Shown piece after piece: positions 1-7,227 of a stretch of DNA of 25,604 nucleotides; the first letter of the stretch is position 1; each line of letters starts with the position of its first letter. Source of the DNA: CAZSVE01 sp964610175 (GTDB lineage Bacteria; Pseudomonadota; Gammaproteobacteria; HK1). Under the pieces are notes generated by a model, which was not told the DNA's origin, searched no databases, and saw only the letters and a list, made by a program, of their open reading frames with translations. The translations under genes and the position numbers were made by a program. Where the stretch lies: contig CAZSVE010000043.1 in NCBI GenBank assembly GCA_964610175.1, positions 1 to 25,604 on the forward strand. The letters are read 5' to 3'.

Positions 1-262
1 ATGTAGTGGTCTTCGAAAAGACAGGGGCCTGCGGTGTTGAATCGTCTTGGCATGGCGAAGGGGTTTCCGTTGTTTCGGATGGGTTTCGTGTTCTCTCGGA
101 GAGGTGATGTCGATCGGAAATACTTTTTGTTGTCGAAGTCGATAGTTGAAAATGGCTTACATTCCTTGTTGGGAATAAGCCGCCTACGGGGCATATTAAC
201 TGATGTAAAGCATCGAAATTTTATTGAAAGAGACTAAAAAAAGATAGCATAATCAGTGGTTT
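1..262. other. AT-rich stretch, no supported gene
   Basis: No convincing gene is visible here. A 67-codon open frame exists at 34-237, but it has no good ribosome binding site and its translation has no recognisable domain. A short frame open from the window edge to 107 could be the tail of a gene lying upstream, but nothing supports that beyond its being open. The DNA is AT-rich compared with the housekeeping genes, like the small genes that follow it. Confidence 0.4.
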
Positions 263-397
263 ATGGATTATACTTGGTGTCACATGAGTGGACACTATGT
301 CTATAGGTCCAATGGAAATAAAACCACAAACGTGACGAGCAAATGCTATGAAGGTAATGCGGATTGCACACAAACCGTTCAAGGGGAAAGGCCGTGA
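263..397 (+). CDS. Small hypothetical protein (44 aa), first of a small-gene cluster
   Basis: A 44-codon frame starts with ATG at 263 and ends with TGA at 395-397. The stop overlaps the GTG start of the next gene as GTGA, an arrangement typical of translational coupling. The product is hydrophilic, with three cysteines (residues 6, 28 and 35) and several Asn/Thr residues (TTNVTSKC). It has no signal peptide or membrane segment. I do not recognise a family. The best evidence that it is real is the overlap and the tight spacing with the next two frames; the ribosome binding site is weak. It could also be the tail of a degraded longer gene. Confidence 0.4.
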   Translation: MDYTWCHMSGHYVYRSNGNKTTNVTSKCYEGNADCTQTVQGERP

Positions 398-591
398 CAA
401 CATCTTTTGATGTAGATAAGTTTTGTGATGATGCCCTGGCAGCGTCTCGAAGTGATTCTTATAAGGAATTTATTGACGCAAAATTGCCCAATGAAGGTGA
501 GAATTTGGAAGATATATGCAGGACAGGCGCTGAGACGCTTAAACGGAACTCCGATGTATTACATGAAGTTTCGTTAAAAAGTAACCTCTAG
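394..591 (+). CDS. Small hypothetical protein (65 aa)
   Basis: I place the start at the GTG at 394, which follows the purine-rich AAGGGGAAAGG and overlaps the stop of the preceding small frame. A longer version from ATG 364 is possible. The product begins MTTSFDVDKFCDDALAA, is acidic and probably helical, and lacks membrane segments. No family is recognised. It lies 23 nt before the next reading frame, whose ribosome binding site follows the stop directly, so the three genes are probably one transcript ending at the terminator at 1086-1112. AT-rich codon use unlike nadE suggests acquired DNA. Confidence 0.6.
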   Translation: MTTSFDVDKFCDDALAASRSDSYKEFIDAKLPNEGENLEDICRTGAETLKRNSDVLHEVSLKSNL

Positions 592-614
592 TTTTCCGCA
601 AAGGAGCGTTTGCA

Positions 615-1082
615 GTGTTCAACCGAGAAGAGAGAGCACTTTTAAGAAGGCAGATTGCTATAGCCTATGCGGATTTTGCCTATCATAATCAATAGACAGC
701 TACCGATGTTTATTTAAGTCCGATGATTGTTGAATGTGCAATCGGTAACGTTGCCAATGATCTAGAACGTATGAGCGATTTTCATTTGGAGGAAGACAAA
801 AAACCAGATAGGCATAAAATTGCAGGATTTATCTCGAAATGGGTTGCGAAAGAGCGTCCAATTCAGTTGCGCGATAATATTGATAATATTAGCCAAGTTG
901 ATGTATCGAGGCGGCTATATTGGGCTAATGCTGATCTTGCCGTTAAAGTATTTCAGATCTTTCTCAGGAAAGAAGTACCGTTCGAGGTAGCCTTGAATTT
1001 GAGGTATTGGTTTGCATTCAGGGACGAAAGAGGTGAGACATTGGCTTTGATTGCCTATTGCTGTGAAGAGATGAGCAAATAA
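615..1082 (+). pseudogene. Hypothetical protein gene interrupted by an in-frame TAG at 693-695
   Basis: A strong ribosome binding site (AAGGAG, eight bases before a GTG at 615) opens a frame that reads MFNREERALLRRQIAIAYAD and stops at TAG 693-695. The same frame then runs open to 1082 and gives a 119-residue product if counted from ATG 723. That ATG has no ribosome binding site, and nine sense codons between the TAG and the ATG read smoothly into it. The simplest reading is one gene of about 155 codons with a single amber stop after codon 26. The product is soluble and ends LALIAYCCEEMSK. The family is not recognised. Alternatives are a recent nonsense mutation, amber readthrough, a sequencing error, or restart at 723. 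Confidence 0.6.
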
Positions 1083-1085
1083 TCG

Positions 1086-1112
1086 AAACCCCGCTTTTGC
1101 GGGGTTTTGTTT
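1086..1112 (+). terminator. Rho-independent terminator
   Basis: The arms AAACCCCGC and GCGGGGTTT form a perfect 9-bp stem around a TTTT loop, and a T-rich tract follows. It begins three bases after the stop of the interrupted small gene, so it closes that cluster. Confidence 0.9.
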
Positions 1113-1540
1113 TTATGGTTGTGTTATTTCCTTATACGGCCTTCTCTTCCCCGGCTTTGGGGTTTGCGCGTCTGCCAATTCTCCAATTCACTTTGCGTCT
1201 CTAACTGTGTCGAATATTCCAGCTTCCATAGCCAGAGTAACACGCAGTGTTTTGTGAATCTTACAGAAGTTATAAAACACGGTACAAAGCACGATCGGAT
1301 CACATCCCCACTTATGTGTTCCGATGAGCATGGGTTATGATTCGATCACAGAAAACAGAAAGGGATACTTCCGTACTACCATTCGTCGATTCCTCGTTTT
1401 TTTGCCGCGGCCTTGTAGGATGGCAATAAAATCGATTGCGGCTCAGTCACGCTAGGGAATGACGTAATCTCCTGCTTGTCCCCGGAAATCGCCTGCCCTC
1501 GTCAAGACCGAATAAGCCTTCGACCAACAATGCCGCCCCA
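1113..1540. other. Intergenic region, no gene seen
   Basis: This stretch of about 430 bases lies between the terminator and nadE. It has an open frame of 77 codons (1107-1340) without a plausible start signal or domain, which I do not call. There is a 7-bp inverted repeat (GTGTTTT at 1247-1253, AAAACAC at 1274-1280). The nadE promoter should lie here, but I cannot fix a -35/-10 pair with confidence. Confidence 0.4.
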
Positions 1541-3301
1541 ATGAAAAAAAGACATACACACCTCGATCGCAAACCCGCCCCGGAATCCGATTCTTCCCTC
1601 CGCGTCGCCATTGCCCAGGTCAACCTCACCGTCGGCGACATCCGCGGCAATACCAAAAAGGTCATCCAGTATGCCCAAGAGGCCCGCGATGCCCTCCGGG
1701 CCGACGTGGTCTTGTTCCCGGAACTCACCTTGACGGGCTATCCGCCGGAAGATCTATTGCTGCGCGCCGAGCTGTACCAACGCATCGAACTGGCGCTCCA
1801 TGATATCGCCGAGGCCACCGGTGGCATCGATGTCGTTATCGGTTATCCCCATCGAGACCGAAATGGCAACACCTACAATGCTTGCGCCTATCTGCAAAAT
1901 GGCGTCCTGGCGGGGCGCTATTTCAAACAGGAGCTGCCCAATTACGGGGTCTTCGACGAAAAGCGTTATTTCGTTCCCGGCGAGGGATCGGGATTGGTGC
2001 GCATCGAGGGCGTTCGAATCGCGCTCACCATCTGCGAGGATATCTGGTCTCCGGAACCCATGGGTCGAGTGGCCGCTGTCGGTGCCAGGCTCATGTTCAA
2101 CATCAATGCCTCCCCCTACCATACCGGCAAGATTCATGAGCGCGAGGCATTGCTCGCCGAGCGGGCGCGGCAAGGCAACATGCCCATCGTGTACGTCAAC
2201 CTGGTCGGGGGGCAGGACGAGCTGGTATTCGACGGTCATTCCCTGGTGGTGGACGCCGCGGGAGAGACCGTGTTTCGGGCCCCCGACTTCCAGACCGGGC
2301 TCTTTCTCGTCACATTCGACACCACGCCCGTGGTGGCGCCGCGCCTCGTGGCGCCGCTGCCGCCGCTGCCCTCCCCGGAGGAAAGCATCTATCGGGCCCT
2401 GGTCACGGGGGTGCGCGACTATGTGGACAAGAATCATTTCCGGGGCGCCGTGGTCGGGCTCTCCGGCGGCATCGATTCCGCGCTCACCCTGGCCATCGGG
2501 GTCGACGCCCTCGGGGCCGAGCGCATGGAGGCCGTTCTCATGCCATCCCGATATACCGCCGACATGAGCATCGAGGACGCCAATCGCGAGGCCAAGACCC
2601 TAAAGGTCGCCCATCACATCATCCCCATCGAAACGGTATTCTCGGCATTTCTGGACAGCCTCGGCGAGGTATTCGCCGGAACCGAGGTGGATGTCACCGA
2701 GGAGAATATCCAGGCACGTTGCCGGGGCGTGCTGCTCATGGCCATCTCCAACAAAACCGGCAAGGTAGTGCTCACCACCGGCAACAAAAGCGAAATGGCC
2801 GTGGGTTATGCCACCTTGTACGGCGACATGGCCGGGGGATTCGCCCCCTTGAAGGACGTCGCCAAGGAGCAGGTATACCGTTTGGCGAGATGGCGCAACC
2901 AGAAGTGGCGCAGCGAAAACAGGCAGGACGCGCAAGGACCCGACGCCTCCGAAAACGTTCCTCGGGGGCCCATCCAAGACCTCATCCCGGAGCGCGTCCT
3001 GTCCAGGGCCCCCTCCGCCGAGTTGGCCCCCGACCAGAAGGACGAAGACTCCCTGCCTCCCTATCCCATCCTCGATGCCATCCTGGAGCGTTACGTGGAA
3101 TACGACCATTCCCCCGAAGAGATCATTGCCGATGGCTTCGATCCGGACACCGTGGCCAAGGTCAGCAGGATGGTGTTGCGCAACGAATACAAGCGCCGCC
3201 AGGCGGCCCCTGGCGTTCGCATCACCCAGCGGGCCTTCGGGCGCGAGCGGCGTTATCCCATTACGTCGGGATACGATGGAGTCGTCGAGTCCCATCGGTA
3301 G
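1541..3301 (+). CDS. nadE: Glutamine-dependent NAD(+) synthetase
   Basis: This enzyme makes NAD+ from deamido-NAD+ with ATP, using ammonia released from glutamine, as the last step of NAD synthesis in the cytoplasm. The 586-aa product has an N-terminal nitrilase-fold glutaminase domain (about residues 20-265) with the Glu-Lys-Cys triad visible as Glu61 (FPELTLTGY), Lys129 (before ELPNYGVFDEKRYF) and Cys165 (TICEDIW). The C-terminal ATP-pyrophosphatase domain has the P-loop SGGIDS at 308-313 and TTGNKSE near 412. The start at ATG 1541 leaves about 19 extra residues before the conserved RVAIAQVNLTVGD, and no better start lies between. Around residues 454-478, between YRLARWRN and IPERVLSRAPSAEL, there is a polar insertion of roughly 20 residues. 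It appears to be transcribed alone. Confidence 0.97.
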   Translation: MKKRHTHLDRKPAPESDSSLRVAIAQVNLTVGDIRGNTKKVIQYAQEARDALRADVVLFPELTLTGYPPEDLLLRAELYQRIELALHDIAEATGGIDVVIGYPHRDRNGNTYNACAYLQNGVLAGRYFKQELPNYGVFDEKRYFVPGEGSGLVRIEGVRIALTICEDIWSPEPMGRVAAVGARLMFNINASPYHTGKIHEREALLAERARQGNMPIVYVNLVGGQDELVFDGHSLVVDAAGETVFRAPDFQTGLFLVTFDTTPVVAPRLVAPLPPLPSPEESIYRALVTGVRDYVDKNHFRGAVVGLSGGIDSALTLAIGVDALGAERMEAVLMPSRYTADMSIEDANREAKTLKVAHHIIPIETVFSAFLDSLGEVFAGTEVDVTEENIQARCRGVLLMAISNKTGKVVLTTGNKSEMAVGYATLYGDMAGGFAPLKDVAKEQVYRLARWRNQKWRSENRQDAQGPDASENVPRGPIQDLIPERVLSRAPSAELAPDQKDEDSLPPYPILDAILERYVEYDHSPEEIIADGFDPDTVAKVSRMVLRNEYKRRQAAPGVRITQRAFGRERRYPITSGYDGVVESHR

Positions 3302-3461
3302 GGTGGAATCGGCGTGCGCCACGGCGTTCGAATCCGACACGAACCCTTACCGCACGCCGTATTCCACACGGAATGGTTCCAAGACTGCACGCGCGGAATA
3401 CGGCGCGCCTGGAATCCCACGCAAGTCCGAAACGTTTGTGGAGTGCGCGCCGATTCCACCC
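3301..3461. repeat. Inverted-repeat (MITE/REP-like) element, 161 bp
   Basis: The element starts with GGGTGGAATCGGCG (3301-3314) and ends with its exact reverse complement (3448-3461). Inside, CGCCGTATTCC (3355-3365) is matched by its reverse complement at 3395-3405. The whole therefore looks like two units of about 67 bp placed head to head, with conserved ends and diverged middles. A single unit of the same family is at 4549-4612. It begins on the last base of the nadE stop codon and could fold into a long hairpin downstream of that gene. It has no transposase; any mobility would need help in trans. Confidence 0.8.
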
Positions 3462-3520
3462 TTCTACGACTCTGCCCCGAAGGGGCGCAATGTTGGCAAA
3501 TGGAACGCGAGGAGATGTAA

Positions 3521-4540
3521 ATGAAGACCAAATCCTTGTCGTACCGCCAAGGCATCGCCCTGGCCATACTCCTTTCCGCTTTCGGCGCGATCCCCTTCGC
3601 CCAGGCCACCGAGCACACCACCGGCTTCGAGGCCGACCTCGGTGGCTGGACCACCGTCAAGGATACCTCCTTCTTCGATTGGGCCCGCTGGACGAACAAC
3701 ACCCCATCCGGCTATACCGGGCCGTCTCGCGCCTACGCCGGGCAATACTACCTCTATCTCGAGGCCTCGTACGGCAACGCCCCCGGCAGGATCGCCTATG
3801 TGGAATCCCCCAATTTCGAAGAGGCGATTTCTCAACTGACCTTCCATTACCACATGTACGGCGGCCATATGGGTACCCTGGCCGTGGAGGCCTTCGACGG
3901 CAGCACCTGGAAGCAGGTCTGGGCCATCAGCGGCCAGCAACACCCGAGCCATTCCTCGCCCTGGACACGGAAACAGATCGCCCTCTCGGGAACCGTTCAC
4001 AAGGTCCGCTTCAAGGGGACGACGGGCTCCGGATACCGGGGAGACATGGCCATCGATCAGGTGACGGTGGTGACGGGCGAGGGGGATCCGCCACCCAGTA
4101 ACGGCATAATCCCTCATTCATTGATCAAAAGATTCACTTGTTCTTCACATCGAACCGATCGACGGGATATCGATCTCGGATTGGATAATACCAATGCGAA
4201 ATTTTTGATGGCCATGGTGTTTTCCTCCCACGTTGGGCCTAATCCTGATCATGCCAATCACTTCTTTGGTCGCGCCATTTCATTTACTTCCGCTTCATGG
4301 TCATACGAAGATGGTAGTCTTCAAGGGTATTACGATGAAAACGAAGCAGAGAGTAACGGATATGTCGGCATAACCCACAATGGAGATGCTGCTGGAAGCG
4401 ATTGGTATGGCAATCACGAGCTTCTAATCATTCCCTTGAAAGAGAATCATCGGATGGATGTGAGGCTTTGTGACGGAGGCAACGGAAGCAGCGCGGGCAC
4501 ACATTACATAAAACTGCGCGCCATTGGGTATTTCGAATAA
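3521..4540 (+). CDS. Secreted MAM-domain protein
   Basis: The 339-aa product has a clear signal peptide: a positive start (MKTKSLSYRQ), a hydrophobic core, and a predicted cut after AQA at residue 29. Residues about 30-190 match the MAM domain, a beta-sandwich adhesion domain, with the features FEADLGGW, the aromatic-rich WARWTNN, SRAYAGQYYLYLEA, LTFHYHMYG, LAVEAFDG and, at the end, AIDQVTVV. After a short Pro-rich linker, the last ~140 residues (IIPHSLIKRF onward) have no domain I recognise. The DNA becomes clearly more AT-rich from about 4100, near that junction, which suggests a fusion of two pieces. A good ribosome binding site (GAGGAG) precedes the ATG. The likely role is extracellular or surface binding; the ligand is unknown. 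Confidence 0.8.
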   Translation: MKTKSLSYRQGIALAILLSAFGAIPFAQATEHTTGFEADLGGWTTVKDTSFFDWARWTNNTPSGYTGPSRAYAGQYYLYLEASYGNAPGRIAYVESPNFEEAISQLTFHYHMYGGHMGTLAVEAFDGSTWKQVWAISGQQHPSHSSPWTRKQIALSGTVHKVRFKGTTGSGYRGDMAIDQVTVVTGEGDPPPSNGIIPHSLIKRFTCSSHRTDRRDIDLGLDNTNAKFLMAMVFSSHVGPNPDHANHFFGRAISFTSASWSYEDGSLQGYYDENEAESNGYVGITHNGDAAGSDWYGNHELLIIPLKENHRMDVRLCDGGNGSSAGTHYIKLRAIGYFE

Positions 4541-4548
4541 GAGCCGGA

Positions 4549-4612
4549 GGGTGGAATAGGCGCCACAATGTTTGAATTGGGCACGAACCCTAAACCGCAC
4601 GCCGTATTCCAC
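4549..4612. repeat. Single-unit copy of the 3301-3461 repeat family
   Basis: It begins GGGTGGAATAGGCG and ends CGCACGCCGTATTCCAC, like the first half of the element after nadE. The internal block CACGAACCCT...CCGCACGCCG is shared by both. It starts nine bases after the stop of the MAM protein gene. The two copies thus bracket that gene, one on each side. Confidence 0.7.
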
Positions 4613-4637
4613 GCGAGCGGATTCCGAGATGTCGCCC

Positions 4638-4661
4638 GTTCCCACGCGTCAGCATGGGAAC
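4638..4661. repeat. 24-bp palindromic repeat (GTTCCCA family)
   Basis: The arms GTTCCCACGC and GCATGGGAAC surround a four-base centre GTCA. The same design, with arms GTTCCCAAGC and GCTTGGGAAC, is at 10325-10348, and a close relative is at 11221-11244. It lies immediately before the antitoxin remnant. Confidence 0.8.
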
Positions 4662-4664
4662 GGT

Positions 4665-4917
4665 GTGTAAAGCTACTGGAAGACGCCTTCGCTCTTCTCC
4701 CCGGCGAACGCGCCATATTGACCGAGGCAATCCTCGCGAGCTTCGGTTCCCCGTCTTGCCGGGATGTAGATGCGCTTTGGGCCAGGGAGCCGCAGAAAGG
4801 ATCGATGCCTATGAGCGCGGCGAGATGCGCTCGGTTTCTGCTCGAGAGCTTTTTGACGACCGTATTGGCCGACCACGAAACCATCGAAAATCGAACCAAT
4901 GTGGAAAAGCGTCGTGA
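4665..4917 (+). pseudogene. Frameshifted addiction-module antitoxin remnant
   Basis: Two overlapping frames together spell one protein of the small 'putative addiction module component' antitoxin family. The first frame gives KLLEDAFALLPGERAILTEA and on to DVDALWA. The other frame continues with GAAERIDAYERGEMRSVSAR and ELFDDRIGR. In this family the segment after the Trp normally reads like AEEAERRIDAYERGE, so restoring one base just after 4783 joins the halves exactly. No start codon with a ribosome binding site remains; the palindromic repeat at 4638-4661 sits where the 5' end should be. No RelE/ParE-type toxin gene follows, so the module is dead unless the frameshift is a sequencing error. 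Confidence 0.7.
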
Positions 4918-4951
4918 CGCAAAAAATATTTCGAATACGGGACGGTGAACC

Positions 4952-6133
4952 ATGGAAACAATCGATCTGCTGAAAACCGAAACCGACCGTGTCGAATGGA
5001 AGGAAACCGACAAGGACACCAAGGATAGCTTGCATACGGTATGCGCCCTGGCCAACGACCTGGGGAATACCGGTGAAGATGGCTATTTGATTTTGGGTAT
5101 AAAAAAGGATGGTGTACCCATCGGGATAAAGGCCGATCAGTTGGATAATATCCAGCAGAATCTGACCAATCTCCTTACATCGACCAAAATTCTGCCGACC
5201 CCTTCCTTCGATATCGGCGTCAGGGAATATCGCGGGAAATCTCTCATCGTGGTGCGCGTGCAACCCTATTCGGTGCCACCCGTGGTTACCGTCAATCGAA
5301 CCGCCTGGGTGAGAAAGGGTTCGGCAACCGTGCGGGCGAGGGATGCCGACCTGTCGAGATTGCGGGAGCGCCGTCCCGAAAACAGGCAACCCTTCGATCT
5401 GCGGGTTTGGCCGGGGGGCAGCCTCGATGACCTGGATGAGAGGACGCTTCTCTCCCGTTACGAAACCGCAAGGGACGACGACGTGGATGAGGATACCTTT
5501 CCCGATTTCGAGGCTTGGTTGACCCAGAAACAACTGGGGCGAAAGGCAGAAGGAGCATGGCGTCCCAATCCGGCTGCCCTGCTGATCTTCGGCATGAATC
5601 CCCAATCTTTTTTTCCTGGGGCGATCATCGAGTTCGTCCGTTACGAGGGGGTGGGTATCGAGAGCCCCATCGTCTCTCGGAAGACGATCTCGGGTACCCT
5701 TACCGACCAACTCGACGTGGTTTGGACGCAGTTGAATGCGAATGTCGTGGAAAAACCCATGGGCGACAATGGAATCCGCCTGGAATTCCGGTTCGATTAT
5801 CCCGTCGAGGCGCTCGAGGAACTGGCGCGAAACATGGTTCAGCACAGGCTCTTCGAGGGTACGAATGCCCCCGCCCGCATCGAATGGTACGAGGACCGCA
5901 TAGAGTTCAGGAATCCCGGCGGACCATTCGGCCATGCCAGCGAGGGGGAATTCGGCGAGACATCGGATTATCGCAACCCCGTCATCACCGGCAAGTTGGT
6001 GGAGCAGGGATATGTCCAGCGGCTTGGCCGGGGGATTCGCCGCGTGAGGAAACTGCTGGAGAAGAATGGCAATCCTCCCCTGGAGGTGGATATCGACGGG
6101 TACACCCGCGTCATCGTAAAGGCTACGGTATGA
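4952..6133 (+). CDS. AlbA_2 (Schlafen-type) domain and GHKL-like ATPase protein
   Basis: The 393-aa product starts with an AlbA_2/Schlafen-type nucleic-acid-binding domain (about residues 8-130). Its typical signature is visible: EWKET, ALANDLGN, GYLILGI and a following DG, then VVRVQPYSVPP and WVRKGSATVRA. The C-terminal part matches the HATPase_c_4 ATP-binding domain of these proteins, with ELARNMVQHR, RIEWYEDRIEFRNPGGPFG, then RNPVITGKLVEQGYVQRLGRG. Members are often annotated as RecG-like or as transcriptional regulators, and some sit in defence islands; the specific role here is unknown. Its stop overlaps the start of the ParA-like gene as ATGA, so the two are probably made together. ATG 4952 is followed directly by METIDLLKTETDRVEWKE, a normal N-terminus for the family. 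Confidence 0.85.
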   Translation: METIDLLKTETDRVEWKETDKDTKDSLHTVCALANDLGNTGEDGYLILGIKKDGVPIGIKADQLDNIQQNLTNLLTSTKILPTPSFDIGVREYRGKSLIVVRVQPYSVPPVVTVNRTAWVRKGSATVRARDADLSRLRERRPENRQPFDLRVWPGGSLDDLDERTLLSRYETARDDDVDEDTFPDFEAWLTQKQLGRKAEGAWRPNPAALLIFGMNPQSFFPGAIIEFVRYEGVGIESPIVSRKTISGTLTDQLDVVWTQLNANVVEKPMGDNGIRLEFRFDYPVEALEELARNMVQHRLFEGTNAPARIEWYEDRIEFRNPGGPFGHASEGEFGETSDYRNPVITGKLVEQGYVQRLGRGIRRVRKLLEKNGNPPLEVDIDGYTRVIVKATV

Positions 6134-7137
6134 AATCCTTCGTGCTCTTCAATAACAAGGGTGGAGTGGGGAAGACCACGCTCACCTACCATATTGCCCA
6201 CACGATATCCCGTCTCGGGCGGCGGGTAGTGGTGTTGGATTATGACCCCCAGTGCAATATCTCTTCTCTGTTCATCGAGACCGAGGATCTGTTCGAGATC
6301 TGGGAAAAGCCACAAGAGAAAGGCGAGACCGTCACCGCCTGTATCGATCCGGTGAGGCGGGGGAAAGGGGATATCATCCCGCCATACTTGCGGTTCGTGG
6401 GGGATAATCTCTGGCTGCTTCCGGGACACCTCTTCTTGAGCACCTTCGAGCAACCCCTGGCCGAGGAGTGGCCCAAGAAGACCAGCACCAGCAATGAGCG
6501 CGCCCTGGATGTCACCCTGGCCCTGGATGGGCTTTCCAATCTGGCCGCCGAGGTGGTGGATGCCGACTTCGTCATCATCGATGTCGGTCCGAGCCTGGGC
6601 GCCATCAATCGCGCCGCGCTGCTTTCCTGCGACGCGGTCATCATCCCCATGGCCCCGGACCTTTTCAGCCTGCAAGGGCTCGATAATGTGGGTAGTACGC
6701 TGGAGGCGTGGCGACAGGAGTGGGCTGAAGTCCGCAACAACTGGATGGAGGGACGAACCCAGGCGCAATTCCCGCGCCACGATTTCCGCCCCATTGGATA
6801 TCTGCTGCAGCAACCTCTGGCGCGAGCGGACCGCCCGGTCATGGGCTATGCGAAATGGGCGGCCAGGATTCCGTCCCGTTATCGGGAGAAAATGCTTGCG
6901 CGGAAATCACCCGACGAGACCATGGAGATCGACGACGACCCGCACTGCATCGCCACCATCGGGCACTTCGCCAGTATCGCTCCCATCGCCCGAATGGCCC
7001 GCAAACCCCTCTTCGATCTCGAACGGGCCGATGGCATCGGTATCGGGCAAACCAGGCTGGTGGCCCGGTGCCGCAAGAGCTTCGAGGCCTTGTCCCGGAA
7101 GATCATCGAACGCGTGGAGCGGAAACCCAGTGGATAA
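6130..7137 (+). CDS. ParA/MinD-family ATPase
   Basis: The 335-aa product has the deviant Walker A motif of ParA ATPases, NKGGVGKTT (residues 9-17), the switch segment VVVLDYDPQCNISSLF, and the Walker B-like FVIIDVGPSLGAINRAAL with VIIPMAPDLFSLQGL. ATG 6130 overlaps the stop of the AlbA_2 gene, which fixes the start. There is no ParB gene or parS-like site nearby, so chromosome partitioning is unlikely. It is also longer than a minimal ParA: the region around residues 195-290 (RNNWMEGRTQ... to YREKMLARKSPDE) appears family-specific. The pairing suggests an ATP-dependent function shared with the AlbA_2 protein. Defence is a possibility but is not shown by the sequence. Confidence 0.85.
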   Translation: MKSFVLFNNKGGVGKTTLTYHIAHTISRLGRRVVVLDYDPQCNISSLFIETEDLFEIWEKPQEKGETVTACIDPVRRGKGDIIPPYLRFVGDNLWLLPGHLFLSTFEQPLAEEWPKKTSTSNERALDVTLALDGLSNLAAEVVDADFVIIDVGPSLGAINRAALLSCDAVIIPMAPDLFSLQGLDNVGSTLEAWRQEWAEVRNNWMEGRTQAQFPRHDFRPIGYLLQQPLARADRPVMGYAKWAARIPSRYREKMLARKSPDETMEIDDDPHCIATIGHFASIAPIARMARKPLFDLERADGIGIGQTRLVARCRKSFEALSRKIIERVERKPSG

Positions 7138-7227
7138 TAGCCGAGTATGGCTGTTCACCCGTCCCATGATGTGGTAAATGATGGCATCATCGAAGACATC
7201 GCCATCGAAGCTACAGAAGGAGAGACC

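Noticed and set aside
34..237. 67-codon open frame at the window start
   Set aside because: No ribosome binding site, no recognisable domain, and the sequence does not look coding.
1107..1340. 77-codon open frame after the terminator
   Set aside because: It begins within the terminator T-tract and its translation has no family resemblance.
1754..2437. Long open frame on the minus strand within nadE
   Set aside because: Shadow of nadE, whose own frame contains all family motifs.
3301..3520. Small plus-strand frames between nadE and the MAM gene
   Set aside because: They are translations of the inverted-repeat element.
2719..4101. 460-codon plus-strand frame across nadE and the MAM gene
   Set aside because: An out-of-frame shadow in GC-rich DNA; both real genes are recognised in other frames.
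4568..4948. 126-codon frame as an intact protein
   Set aside because: Its first part is repeat DNA and its last part leaves the antitoxin pattern, which continues in another frame.
6130..7137. ParA as a chromosome or plasmid partition gene
   Set aside because: No ParB gene or iterated parS-like sites are nearby, and the gene is coupled to an AlbA_2 protein instead.
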